Shown here in pieces: positions 1 to 5,734 of a stretch of DNA of 6,395 bases (positions within the stretch are counted from its first letter, which is position 1; each line of letters begins with the position of its first letter). The notes below the pieces were generated by a model. It saw only the letters and a list, made by a program, of their open reading frames with translations, did not search any database and was not told the origin of the DNA. The position numbers and the translations under genes are program-made. The DNA comes from Vulcanimicrobiota bacterium. GTDB taxonomy: Bacteria; Vulcanimicrobiota; Vulcanimicrobiia; Vulcanimicrobiales; Vulcanimicrobiaceae. The stretch is taken from positions 1 to 6,395 of the forward strand of contig JAFAOZ010000217.1 of assembly GCA_019247395.1 (NCBI GenBank), written 5' to 3'.

Positions 1-860
1 CCGCCGGTGAACGTTTCCCCGTCGGGCGCGAGTACGGCCATTACCTCCTCGCGGCCGCCGAACGCCGCCGTCGGCACGCCGCCGCCCATGATCTTTCCGA
101 GCGCCGTGAGATCGGGCGTCACGCCGAGCCGGCCTTGCGCGCCGTGCAAGCCGAAGCGCAACCACGTAATCACTTCGTCGAAGATCAAGAGCGCACCCCA
201 ACGCTCTGCTCGCTCGCGCAAACCTTCGAGAAAGCCTTCGACCGGCGCAACGAGTCCCATATTCAGCGCGATCGGCTCGACGACGATTGCGGCGATGTCA
301 TCCTCGAACCCGCCCGCAAGGTCGTCGACGGAAGCGAGATCGTTGTACCGCGCGACGAGCGCGTCGCGGCGAACGTCCGCCGGAATTCCGCCGTTGCCGG
401 CCGCGGAGGCTCCCGCCGCAATCAGTGCGAGGTCGAAGTGACCGTGATAGTTCCCGGCAAATTTCATGACGCGATCGCGTTTGGTGAATGCACGGGCGAC
501 GCGGATCGCGCTCATCATCGCCTCCGTCCCGCTCGTCACGAAACGCAAGCGCTCCATTGACTGCAGCACGGCGCGGACGCGCTCCCCTAGGCGAATTTCC
601 TCCGGATGCGTACAGCCCCACACGAGGCCGTGCCGTGCGATCGAATCTAAATCCGTCACCAACGCGGGATGCGTGTGGCCAAAGAGCAAAGGGCCGTACG
701 CCATCACGTAATCGACGTAGCGGCGGCCTTCTTCGTCGTAGGCATACGCACCGGAAGCGGCGGCCTGGACGAACATCGGCGCGTCGACTCCCCAGCCCGA
801 GCGCACCGGTGAATCGCAGCCTCCGGCGAGGACGCCGCGAGCGCGGTCGATAAGCTGCAT
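1..860 (-). CDS. hemL: glutamate-1-semialdehyde 2,1-aminomutase family protein (HemL/GsaB-like), C-terminus off the left edge
   Basis: PLP-dependent class III aminotransferase fold. HemL converts glutamate-1-semialdehyde to 5-aminolevulinate in the C5 tetrapyrrole pathway, in the cytosol. The 286 residues seen include GAYAYDEEGRRYVDYV (38-52), AYGPLLFGHTHP (54-65), the phosphate-binding SGTEA (110-114), NYHGH (137-141), FDEV with the pyridine-nitrogen Asp228, and LGKIMGGGVP with the Schiff-base Lys256. The family is about 430 residues, so roughly a third is missing. The ATG at 860 is the first start after an in-frame TGA nine codons upstream, and no clear Shine-Dalgarno precedes it. Several positions (AYGP rather than SWGP, KFAGNYHGH, DEVIT rather than DEVMTGFR) look more like the Bacillus GsaB paralogue than canonical HemL. 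The loop after the YHGH segment is also shorter than in E. coli HemL. The family is certain; a role in haem synthesis is likely but unproven. It is divergent from the Mrp gene. Confidence 0.85.
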   Translation of the reverse strand, partial: MQLIDRARGVLAGGCDSPVRSGWGVDAPMFVQAAASGAYAYDEEGRRYVDYVMAYGPLLFGHTHPALVTDLDSIARHGLVWGCTHPEEIRLGERVRAVLQSMERLRFVTSGTEAMMSAIRVARAFTKRDRVMKFAGNYHGHFDLALIAAGASAAGNGGIPADVRRDALVARYNDLASVDDLAGGFEDDIAAIVVEPIALNMGLVAPVEGFLEGLRERAERWGALLIFDEVITWLRFGLHGAQGRLGVTPDLTALGKIMGGGVPTAAFGGREEVMAVLAPDGETFTG

Positions 861-909
861 ACCGACGCGCGGTTCGCACGTTCAACTTACGGAGCCTTTG
901 AAGCACAGA
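861..909. promoter_or_regulatory. short divergent intergenic gap between the HemL-like and Mrp genes
   Basis: Only 49 bases (37 if the Mrp gene starts at the TTG at 898) separate two divergent starts. Any promoters must sit here or inside the opposing genes. I see no convincing -35/-10 pair. GGAG at 891-894 is the only Shine-Dalgarno-like string on the plus strand, and its spacing suits neither start well: 3 bases to the TTG at 898 and 15 to the ATG at 910. The regulatory role is inferred from gene orientation alone. Confidence 0.25.
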
Positions 910-2001
910 ATGCCCCCAACCGAAATTGAGATCACGCCGCAGACGAACATCCGCGAGCTCGTCGCGGAACTGCCCGTCGCCGCCGAGGTTATGCGCGCCT
1001 TCGGCCTTGGCTGCAGCGGCTGCAGCGTGAGCTCGTACGAAACGATCGAGCAAGGCGCCCGCGCGCACGGCTTACGCATCGAACCGATCGTCGCCGCACT
1101 GCAGCAGGCGCGGCGGTCAGGTTCGGTTCCTCGGATCCGCGACGAAGACAAGCAGCCCGCCCGCCACGCACCGGGCGCGTTCAGCGGCCGCGCGCGCATC
1201 GCGCACGTCGTTCCCATTATGTCGGGCAAGGGGGGCGTCGGAAAATCGCTCGTTACCGCAATGATCGCCATTGGGTTACGGCAGCGCCATTTGCGCGTCG
1301 GCATTCTCGATGCCGACATCACCGGACCATCGATTCCGAAGCTCTTCGGATTGCACGAGCCCCTCTCGATTCAAGCCGATCCCGTGAAGCGAACCCCGCA
1401 AGGGCAACCGCAGCCGCTGATCACGCCGGCTGTTTCGCGCAGCGCGATCGAAATCGTTTCGTCAAATCTCTTGAGCGAAAGCGAAGACACCGCGATGATC
1501 TGGCGCGGACCGATCGTCGCAGGCGTGATTCGGCAGTTTTACGAGCAAGTCACATGGAGCGACCTCGATTATCTGCTCGTGGATCTTCCGCCCGGCACCT
1601 CCGACGCGCCGCTGACCGTGCTGCAATCGCTCGCAATCGACGGTGTCGTGCTCGTCACGATGCCCCAAGCGCTCGCAACAATGGTCGTGCGAAAAGCGGC
1701 GAATCTCGTCCACCAGCTCAAAAAACCGATCCTCGGCATCGTTGAAAACATGTCGTATTTCGAGGCGCCCGACACAAAAACGCGCTACGAAATTTACGGT
1801 CCGTCCTACGCACAACGCGTCGCGGAACTTGCGCGCGCGCCGGTGCTCGCCCGCATTCCCATCGATCCCCGCAAAGCGCAACTCGCCGATGAGGGGCGCA
1901 TCGAAGAGCTCGACGATCCCATCTGCGATCTGCTCGCCCAACGGCTGCTGGAGGCTGTTGAAGCACACCCCAAACCCAAGGAGACGATTTCCATCATATG
2001 A
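910..2001 (+). CDS. Mrp/ApbC-family P-loop ATPase with an N-terminal DUF1858 domain
   Basis: Soluble Mrp/NBP35-type ATPase; this family carries or inserts Fe-S clusters. Numbering is from the ATG at 910 (363 aa). Residues about 5-63 match DUF1858: ITPQTNIRELV, FGLGCSGC with Cys35 and Cys38, then the ARAHGL helix. A polar linker (about 66-98) follows. The ATPase domain has the deviant Walker A MSGKGGVGKS (104-113, signature Lys107 and Lys112), DADITGPSIPKLFGL (134-148) and Walker B/switch VDLPPGTSD (224-232). The usual FeS-assembly (DUF59) N-terminal domain is absent, and DUF1858 sits in its place. After NMSYF the canonical CPxCG reads APDTK (286-290), so both cluster cysteines are missing. 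The only other Cys is Cys339. A TTG at 898 would add four residues; I prefer the ATG, although neither has an ideal ribosome site. The stop overlaps the M48 peptidase start by four bases. The ATPase family is sure; Fe-S carrier activity is unproven. Confidence 0.93.
   Translation: MPPTEIEITPQTNIRELVAELPVAAEVMRAFGLGCSGCSVSSYETIEQGARAHGLRIEPIVAALQQARRSGSVPRIRDEDKQPARHAPGAFSGRARIAHVVPIMSGKGGVGKSLVTAMIAIGLRQRHLRVGILDADITGPSIPKLFGLHEPLSIQADPVKRTPQGQPQPLITPAVSRSAIEIVSSNLLSESEDTAMIWRGPIVAGVIRQFYEQVTWSDLDYLLVDLPPGTSDAPLTVLQSLAIDGVVLVTMPQALATMVVRKAANLVHQLKKPILGIVENMSYFEAPDTKTRYEIYGPSYAQRVAELARAPVLARIPIDPRKAQLADEGRIEELDDPICDLLAQRLLEAVEAHPKPKETISII
1978..1984 (+). promoter_or_regulatory. Shine-Dalgarno-like AAGGAGA for the M48 peptidase gene
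   Basis: AAGGAGA is a strong match to the anti-Shine-Dalgarno sequence, inside the end of the Mrp gene. It lies 13 bases before the ATG at 1998, longer than the usual 5-9. The start overlaps the Mrp stop as ATGA, so initiation probably relies on coupling to translation of the upstream gene as well as on this site. Confidence 0.5.
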
Positions 2002-3191
2002 AGTCACGGAGTTTGCTGCTCGGCTTGGGAGCGGGGATCGCTGCCGGTTACGTGCTCGTGCGTACGGTGGAAGCGATGCGCGAGTGGCGCGATCCATCGC
2101 CGCCGCGCGAAAAAGATCCGATTGCGTATGCGGCGATTCGGCGCCGTTTGGAAGTCGCCGATACCGCGCGCGCAATGGCCGGCTTCGTAGCATTCGCATA
2201 CGGGCCATTGGCCGAGCGGCTCGATCGAGCGACGAACGGCGCTCCGGTTTGGCTGCGGCCCGCGCTCTTCTTCGGTCCGCTCTCCGTGCTCGGCGCGATC
2301 GCCGATCTTCCCGCGTCGTTCGTTCAGGGTTATGCGCTCGAGCGGCAATTCGGATTGAGCGATCAGCCGCGACGCGCGTGGCTCGTCGATTACGCAAAGA
2401 GCGCTTTGATCGGCGCTGCACTCTCGGCGTTCCTCGGAACGCTGCTCGGCACGGCGGTTCGTCGTGCGCCGAAGCGCTGGCCGTGGCTCGCGGGAGCCGG
2501 AACGCTTCCGCTCTTCGTCGCGGCCAACATTATCGTACCGCTCTACGTGCTTCCGCTCTTCAATAAATTCGAGCCGGTCGTCGGCTCGCTCGAAGCGCGC
2601 CTGCGCGCGCTCGCGGCCCGCTTCGGGGTCGGCGATGCTGCGATTCTACGCATGGACATGAGCCGGCAAACGCGTAAGGCCAACGCATTCGTTACCGGCA
2701 TTGGCCGGACGCATCGCATCGTGCTCGGCGACACGCTGATCGAGCACTTTCCTGAAAACGAAACGGAGTTCGTCGTGGCGCACGAACTCGGCCACTACGT
2801 CAATAAGGACACGTGGCGGATGATCGGATTGGGCGAACTGCTCGCACTGACGCTCTTCCTCATTGCCAATGCCGCGGCGTCGCGCGAAGAACGCGAACGG
2901 CTCCGCGAGCACCCGCTGCTCGTCGTGCGAATCTACGCGCTCATGCTCGTTGCGACGCAGGCGTTGCGGCCTTTCCTCTTCGCCTTTTCACGCTCGCGCG
3001 AATGGGCGGCCGACCGATTCGCATCGGCCACGACTCGCGATCCACAAGCCGGCGCCGCCGCGTTCCGCCGGCTGCGCGATCAGAATCTCGCCGACGAAGA
3101 TCCGCCGGGATGGTACGAGCTCTTCTTCGCGTCGCACCCTTCGCTGCGCGCCCGCATCGCCGCGCTCGAAACGCCGTCTAGCTTAAACTAG
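1998..3191 (+). CDS. M48-family (Ste24/CAAX protease 1-like) integral membrane zinc metallopeptidase
   Basis: A 397-residue membrane endopeptidase of the Ste24 branch of M48. Zinc ligands are His262 and His266 in HELGH (262-266) and Glu335 in the downstream REWAADRFA segment (Asp339 four residues on). Family landmarks precede them: YALERQFGLSDQPRRAWL, PLFNKFEPV and NAFVTGIGRTHRIVLGDTL. Hydrophobic stretches are at about 5-22, 87-108, 132-154, 161-190, 275-293 and 308-332, the arrangement expected of Ste24 proteins with several membrane spans and a cytoplasm-facing catalytic site. In bacteria, Ste24-like enzymes have no known CAAX substrates and are thought to act in membrane protein quality control or peptide processing; the substrate here is unknown. 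The ATG overlaps the Mrp stop (ATGA), which indicates coupled expression. The 3' end overlaps the end of the convergent folate gene by 9 bases. Length and motifs look complete and functional. Confidence 0.93.
   Translation: MKSRSLLLGLGAGIAAGYVLVRTVEAMREWRDPSPPREKDPIAYAAIRRRLEVADTARAMAGFVAFAYGPLAERLDRATNGAPVWLRPALFFGPLSVLGAIADLPASFVQGYALERQFGLSDQPRRAWLVDYAKSALIGAALSAFLGTLLGTAVRRAPKRWPWLAGAGTLPLFVAANIIVPLYVLPLFNKFEPVVGSLEARLRALAARFGVGDAAILRMDMSRQTRKANAFVTGIGRTHRIVLGDTLIEHFPENETEFVVAHELGHYVNKDTWRMIGLGELLALTLFLIANAAASREERERLREHPLLVVRIYALMLVATQALRPFLFAFSRSREWAADRFASATTRDPQAGAAAFRRLRDQNLADEDPPGWYELFFASHPSLRARIAALETPSSLN
3183..3191. other. convergent overlap of two gene ends
   Basis: The M48 gene stops with TAG at 3189-3191, and the opposing folate fusion gene stops with TAA read from 3185 to 3183. 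Each stop lies inside the other gene's last codons, so there is no intergenic base. The surrounding CTAGCTTAAACTAG (3178-3191) is a short imperfect palindrome with no GC-rich hairpin or T-run, so I see no intrinsic terminator. Transcripts from both sides probably run into each other. Confidence 0.85.
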
Positions 3192-4601
3192 CACCGGCGA
3201 CGGGCGAGTTCCGAGCCAGGTCGCAAGATCGGTCTTTGCCGTAACGGAAGCGCCTTCCAACTCCGCGCGCAGTTCGCCGAAAAGGCCGAAGCCTTCGGCG
3301 AAGGCGTCGTGCTTGTGAATCGATTCTTCGTTGACTTGACTTGCGAAGACAAATGTCTCGTCGCCGAGATCGGCATACATATCGAGCGCGCGCGCTAGAA
3401 TTCCGCGCACGACGTCCTCGACGAAGCGCGGGTTGTGGTGCGCCTTATTGACGACGAAGAACTCGTCGGGACGCTTGAGCAGGTCGTACGTCTCGCTCGA
3501 CATCGAATTTTCGACGATCTCCACTAGATCTTCGGCGCGGATGGCTCCGGCATGCGCGTCATCCACCCCGAGCAGAATCGCGCCGCGGCCACGCTGATTG
3601 TGCGTTGCGACCGGAAGCGCATCGAGCGCGCGCGTCGCGTCGGCTTCGGCGAAGCCAGCGTCGAGGAGCTGGCGCATGGAATGCTCGCGTACCATCGCCT
3701 GCGCGCAGGGGCAAGCCGTCATTCCTTCGGCCTCGACGCCGACGACCCGCCGCGTGCCGCTCTCGTCGGCATGCGCGATGCCGATCAGCGTGTACGTCTC
3801 CTCGCCACGCTTGCCGCTAACCGGCGTCCAGCGTTCCAAGCCGAATTGGGCGCGCAGACGCACATCGGCGCGAACCGCACGCTGGCTGCGAACGATCTCG
3901 CGCGCGATCGCTTCGACGAGCCGCTCGATGCGCGCGGGCTCACGCTCGCGCGCGAGAACGTCGAGGGTCGCCTCTTCGAGAATTTCCGCGAAACGCGACA
4001 TGTGGACGCCGGCCTTGTCCGGCGCCAAGTCGGCGACCATCGTAAACTCGCCGTTGTAGACCTGCGCCCGGCCATCCACTTCCAGGTGAACCACGCGCCG
4101 AACGCGCGAGACGCCGGCGCGATTGAGCGCAAGGCGAACTTCCGGCGCTTCGGATTGCCGATCGGTATCGAAGTGCAAGCTGCGCTCGCGGCGGCGCACC
4201 TCGCCGTCGACCGGCGCCGTGGCCAGATGCGGTGCGATTTCGGCGAGCGGCGCGCGGTTATACGGACGGGCTTGCAAGTTCGGCTGCAGTAAGGCGCCGT
4301 CGGAGAAGAGCAGGTCGACGTCGATCGGCCGCGGCGCCAGCTTCGCGGTCGTGCGGGCGCGTCCGACGGCAAGCTCGACGTCGCGCGCGAAGCGCTCGAA
4401 CGCTTGCGCGTCGAGTTCCGAATGAAGCGCGGCGGCGACGTTCAAATACGGCGGGCCGTCCGCGCCGCCGGCCGCCGCCGACTCGTAGAACGACGAAACG
4501 GCTGCAATCTTCGCGCGCGATCGAAATCGCTGAAGCGCCGCCAGAATGTTACCCTGGCGGTCCCCGAGATTCGATCCGATGCCGACGTAATAGACGTGCA
4601 C
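3183..4601 (-). CDS. bifunctional fusion: HPPK (FolK) domain followed by an MptA/FolE2-type GTP cyclohydrolase domain
   Basis: One uninterrupted frame of 472 aa numbered from the GTG at 4601. Residues 1-125 are HPPK, which transfers pyrophosphate to 6-hydroxymethyl-dihydropterin: VGIGSNLGD (6-14), SSFYES, YLNVAAAL and the signature KLAPRPIDVDLL with Mg-binding Asp94 and Asp96. Residues about 141-472 are a PF02649 GTP cyclohydrolase, the metal-dependent type IB/MptA enzyme that opens the pterin pathway: DTDRQSEAPEVRLALNRAGV, GVHMSRF (198-204), TACPCAQ with Cys297, HNQRGRG with His334, SSETYDLLKRPDE and ESIHKHD. About 34 residues lie between CPC and HNQR, as in archaeal MptA and unlike bacterial FolE2. 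The two steps are not consecutive; a dihydroneopterin aldolase acts between them. The GTG at 4601 fits the HPPK N-terminus, but AGGAG lies only 2 bases before it. In-frame GTGs at 4640 and 4646 would add 13 or 15 residues. The HPPK PH motif is altered. Confidence 0.93.
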   Translation of the reverse strand: MHVYYVGIGSNLGDRQGNILAALQRFRSRAKIAAVSSFYESAAAGGADGPPYLNVAAALHSELDAQAFERFARDVELAVGRARTTAKLAPRPIDVDLLFSDGALLQPNLQARPYNRAPLAEIAPHLATAPVDGEVRRRERSLHFDTDRQSEAPEVRLALNRAGVSRVRRVVHLEVDGRAQVYNGEFTMVADLAPDKAGVHMSRFAEILEEATLDVLAREREPARIERLVEAIAREIVRSQRAVRADVRLRAQFGLERWTPVSGKRGEETYTLIGIAHADESGTRRVVGVEAEGMTACPCAQAMVREHSMRQLLDAGFAEADATRALDALPVATHNQRGRGAILLGVDDAHAGAIRAEDLVEIVENSMSSETYDLLKRPDEFFVVNKAHHNPRFVEDVVRGILARALDMYADLGDETFVFASQVNEESIHKHDAFAEGFGLFGELRAELEGASVTAKTDLATWLGTRPSPVLV

Positions 4602-4672
4602 GTCTCCTAAGCTTCGAGCCGGTGGGCCGGAATTCCGCACGACCACCGCGTAGTCTGCCGTGGGAATCCCTG
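4602..4672. promoter_or_regulatory. divergent intergenic region between the folate fusion gene and manA
   Basis: The gap is 71 bases if the folate gene starts at 4601, or 26 if it starts at 4646. AGGAG on the minus strand (4608-4604) is a Shine-Dalgarno-like site just ahead of the GTG at 4601. CCGGTGGGCCGG (4619-4630), GGAATTCC (4629-4636) and GGGAATCCC (4662-4670) are short symmetric strings. I cannot pick out a credible promoter for either direction by eye. A regulatory role is inferred from the divergent layout. Confidence 0.3.
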
Positions 4673-4680
4673 ATGCATCA
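4671..4680. repeat. perfect 10-bp palindrome TGATGCATCA spanning the manA start codon
   Basis: TGATGCATCA equals its own reverse complement and contains the manA ATG at 4673-4675. It lies one base from the second symmetric string GGGAATCCC. It could be an operator half, a weak mRNA structure, or chance; only one copy is seen. Confidence 0.4.
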
Positions 4681-5734
4681 GAACGGTCTCTATCCGTACG
4701 TGCTCGATCCTAAGCTGACGCAACAAGTCTGGGGCGGCGATGAACTCGTGCGCGTCTACGGTAAACGCGGCGATCCCAACGCAAAGCTCGGCGAATCCTG
4801 GGAGTGCTGGGATACCGATCGCGTACTCAATGGCGAGCTCAGCGGCTCGACCGTCGCCGATTTGCGCGTGCGGCTCGCTTCTGAGTTGCTCGGCAACATC
4901 GACCCGTCTCGGATCTTCCCGGTGCTCACGAAGATCATCACCGCACACGATTGGCTCTCCGTGCAAGTGCATCCCGACGACGCCTACGCGCAACGCGTCG
5001 AACATCAGCCCTTCGGAAAGACGGAGTGCTGGTACGTCCTCGATGCGCAGCCCAACGCGCAGATCGTTTACGGTTGGAATCGCGATACGTCGCGGGCCGA
5101 ATACGAGCGCCGCGTCGCGGACGGAACGCTGGGCGAGCTGCTGCGCTACATCGAGCTGAAGAAAGGCGACACGGTCTACATTCCACACGGCATGGTCCAC
5201 GCAATCGGACCGGGTTTGACGATCTTCGAAACGCAGCAGGCCTCCGATCTGACGTACCGCATGTTCGACTACAACCGGCTCGGCCTCGACGGCAAGCCGC
5301 GCGAGCTGCACGTTAAAAAAGCCGCGGATGTCCTCAACTACAAGGCGACGAAGGGCGGAACGCTCGCGCAGATCGATTATAATTTTGAAGGGCTCGATCG
5401 AACCGCCTTAATTGCCGACCAGCATTTCGTGGTCGAGCGCATCGTCGCGACCGGCGAGCCGGCGACCATGGAGACGCAGGCAAGACCGCTCATCGTCATG
5501 TCGCTCGACGTCGCACTCGAGGTCGCGATTGGCGAATCATCGGTAACGCTGCGTCCCTATCAGACGACGCTCGTTCCCGCCGGCTGTCGATGGTGCACGG
5601 TCCGCGCAGCCGGCGGCGACCGCGCGTCCTTTATGTTCGTAACGCCGCCCGAGCGCAACACCGAGTTGCCGGCACGGCTCCTCGCGGCCGGTATCGCGCA
5701 GGACCGGATCGACGGCTTCATGGAGCAGTTCTGA
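4673..5734 (+). CDS. manA: mannose-6-phosphate isomerase, class I (ManA)
   Basis: Cytosolic zinc cupin enzyme that interconverts mannose-6-phosphate and fructose-6-phosphate and feeds GDP-mannose synthesis or mannose use. The 353 residues begin LYPYVLDPKLTQQVWGG, the usual N-terminus. Zinc ligands are visible by analogy with Bacillus ManA: His100 in QVHPDD, Glu118 in KTECWYVLD and His176 in IPHGMVHAIG. The substrate-binding FETQQASDLTYRMFDYNR segment carries Arg196. The C-terminal cupin half ends with TLVPAGCRWCTV and a short tail. It is slightly longer than the Bacillus enzymes (about 315 aa) but otherwise ordinary. The frame stays open far upstream, but that stretch is Arg-rich antisense of the folate gene, so the ATG at 4673 is chosen. 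Only a weak GGGA (4662-4665) precedes it. The start is divergent from the folate fusion, and the stop overlaps lysA, suggesting a two-gene operon. Confidence 0.95.
   Translation: MHQNGLYPYVLDPKLTQQVWGGDELVRVYGKRGDPNAKLGESWECWDTDRVLNGELSGSTVADLRVRLASELLGNIDPSRIFPVLTKIITAHDWLSVQVHPDDAYAQRVEHQPFGKTECWYVLDAQPNAQIVYGWNRDTSRAEYERRVADGTLGELLRYIELKKGDTVYIPHGMVHAIGPGLTIFETQQASDLTYRMFDYNRLGLDGKPRELHVKKAADVLNYKATKGGTLAQIDYNFEGLDRTALIADQHFVVERIVATGEPATMETQARPLIVMSLDVALEVAIGESSVTLRPYQTTLVPAGCRWCTVRAAGGDRASFMFVTPPERNTELPARLLAAGIAQDRIDGFMEQF
5722..5725 (+). promoter_or_regulatory. GGAG ribosome-binding site pointing to a CTG start of lysA
   Basis: GGAG lies in the last codons of manA, five bases before the CTG at 5731 and well placed for initiation there. 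It is too far (32-35 bases) to serve the TTG at 5758 or the ATG at 5761, and neither of those has a good site of its own. Confidence 0.45.

Noticed and set aside
861..909. sigma70-type promoter in the divergent gap
   Set aside because: No -35/-10 pair with reasonable match and spacing could be picked out on either strand.
298..1068. 256-residue minus-strand open frame overlapping the HemL-like gene
   Set aside because: Arg-rich, low-complexity translation with no family motifs. It is an out-of-frame shadow of the aminotransferase and crosses into the Mrp gene.
1462..2421. 319-residue minus-strand open frame opposite the Mrp and M48 genes
   Set aside because: Arg-rich and without motifs; it lies antisense to two genes with clear, complete families. 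Long antisense frames are expected at this G+C.
1643..2566. 307-residue plus-strand open frame across the Mrp/M48 junction
   Set aside because: Out-of-frame shadow of both genes, with Ser/Arg-rich composition and no recognisable domain.
4137..4226. possibility that folK and mptA are two separate genes
   Set aside because: The frame is continuous with no stop. A GTG codon in the linker (about 4197-4199) could be an internal start but lacks a clear ribosome site, so a single fused product is the simpler reading.
3552..4292. 246-residue plus-strand open frame antisense to the folate fusion gene
   Set aside because: The opposite strand encodes conserved cyclohydrolase and HPPK motifs throughout. 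The antisense product has no family features.
4232..4672. 147-residue N-terminal extension of the ManA frame
   Set aside because: Arg-rich sequence antisense to the HPPK domain. ManA homology begins right after the ATG at 4673.
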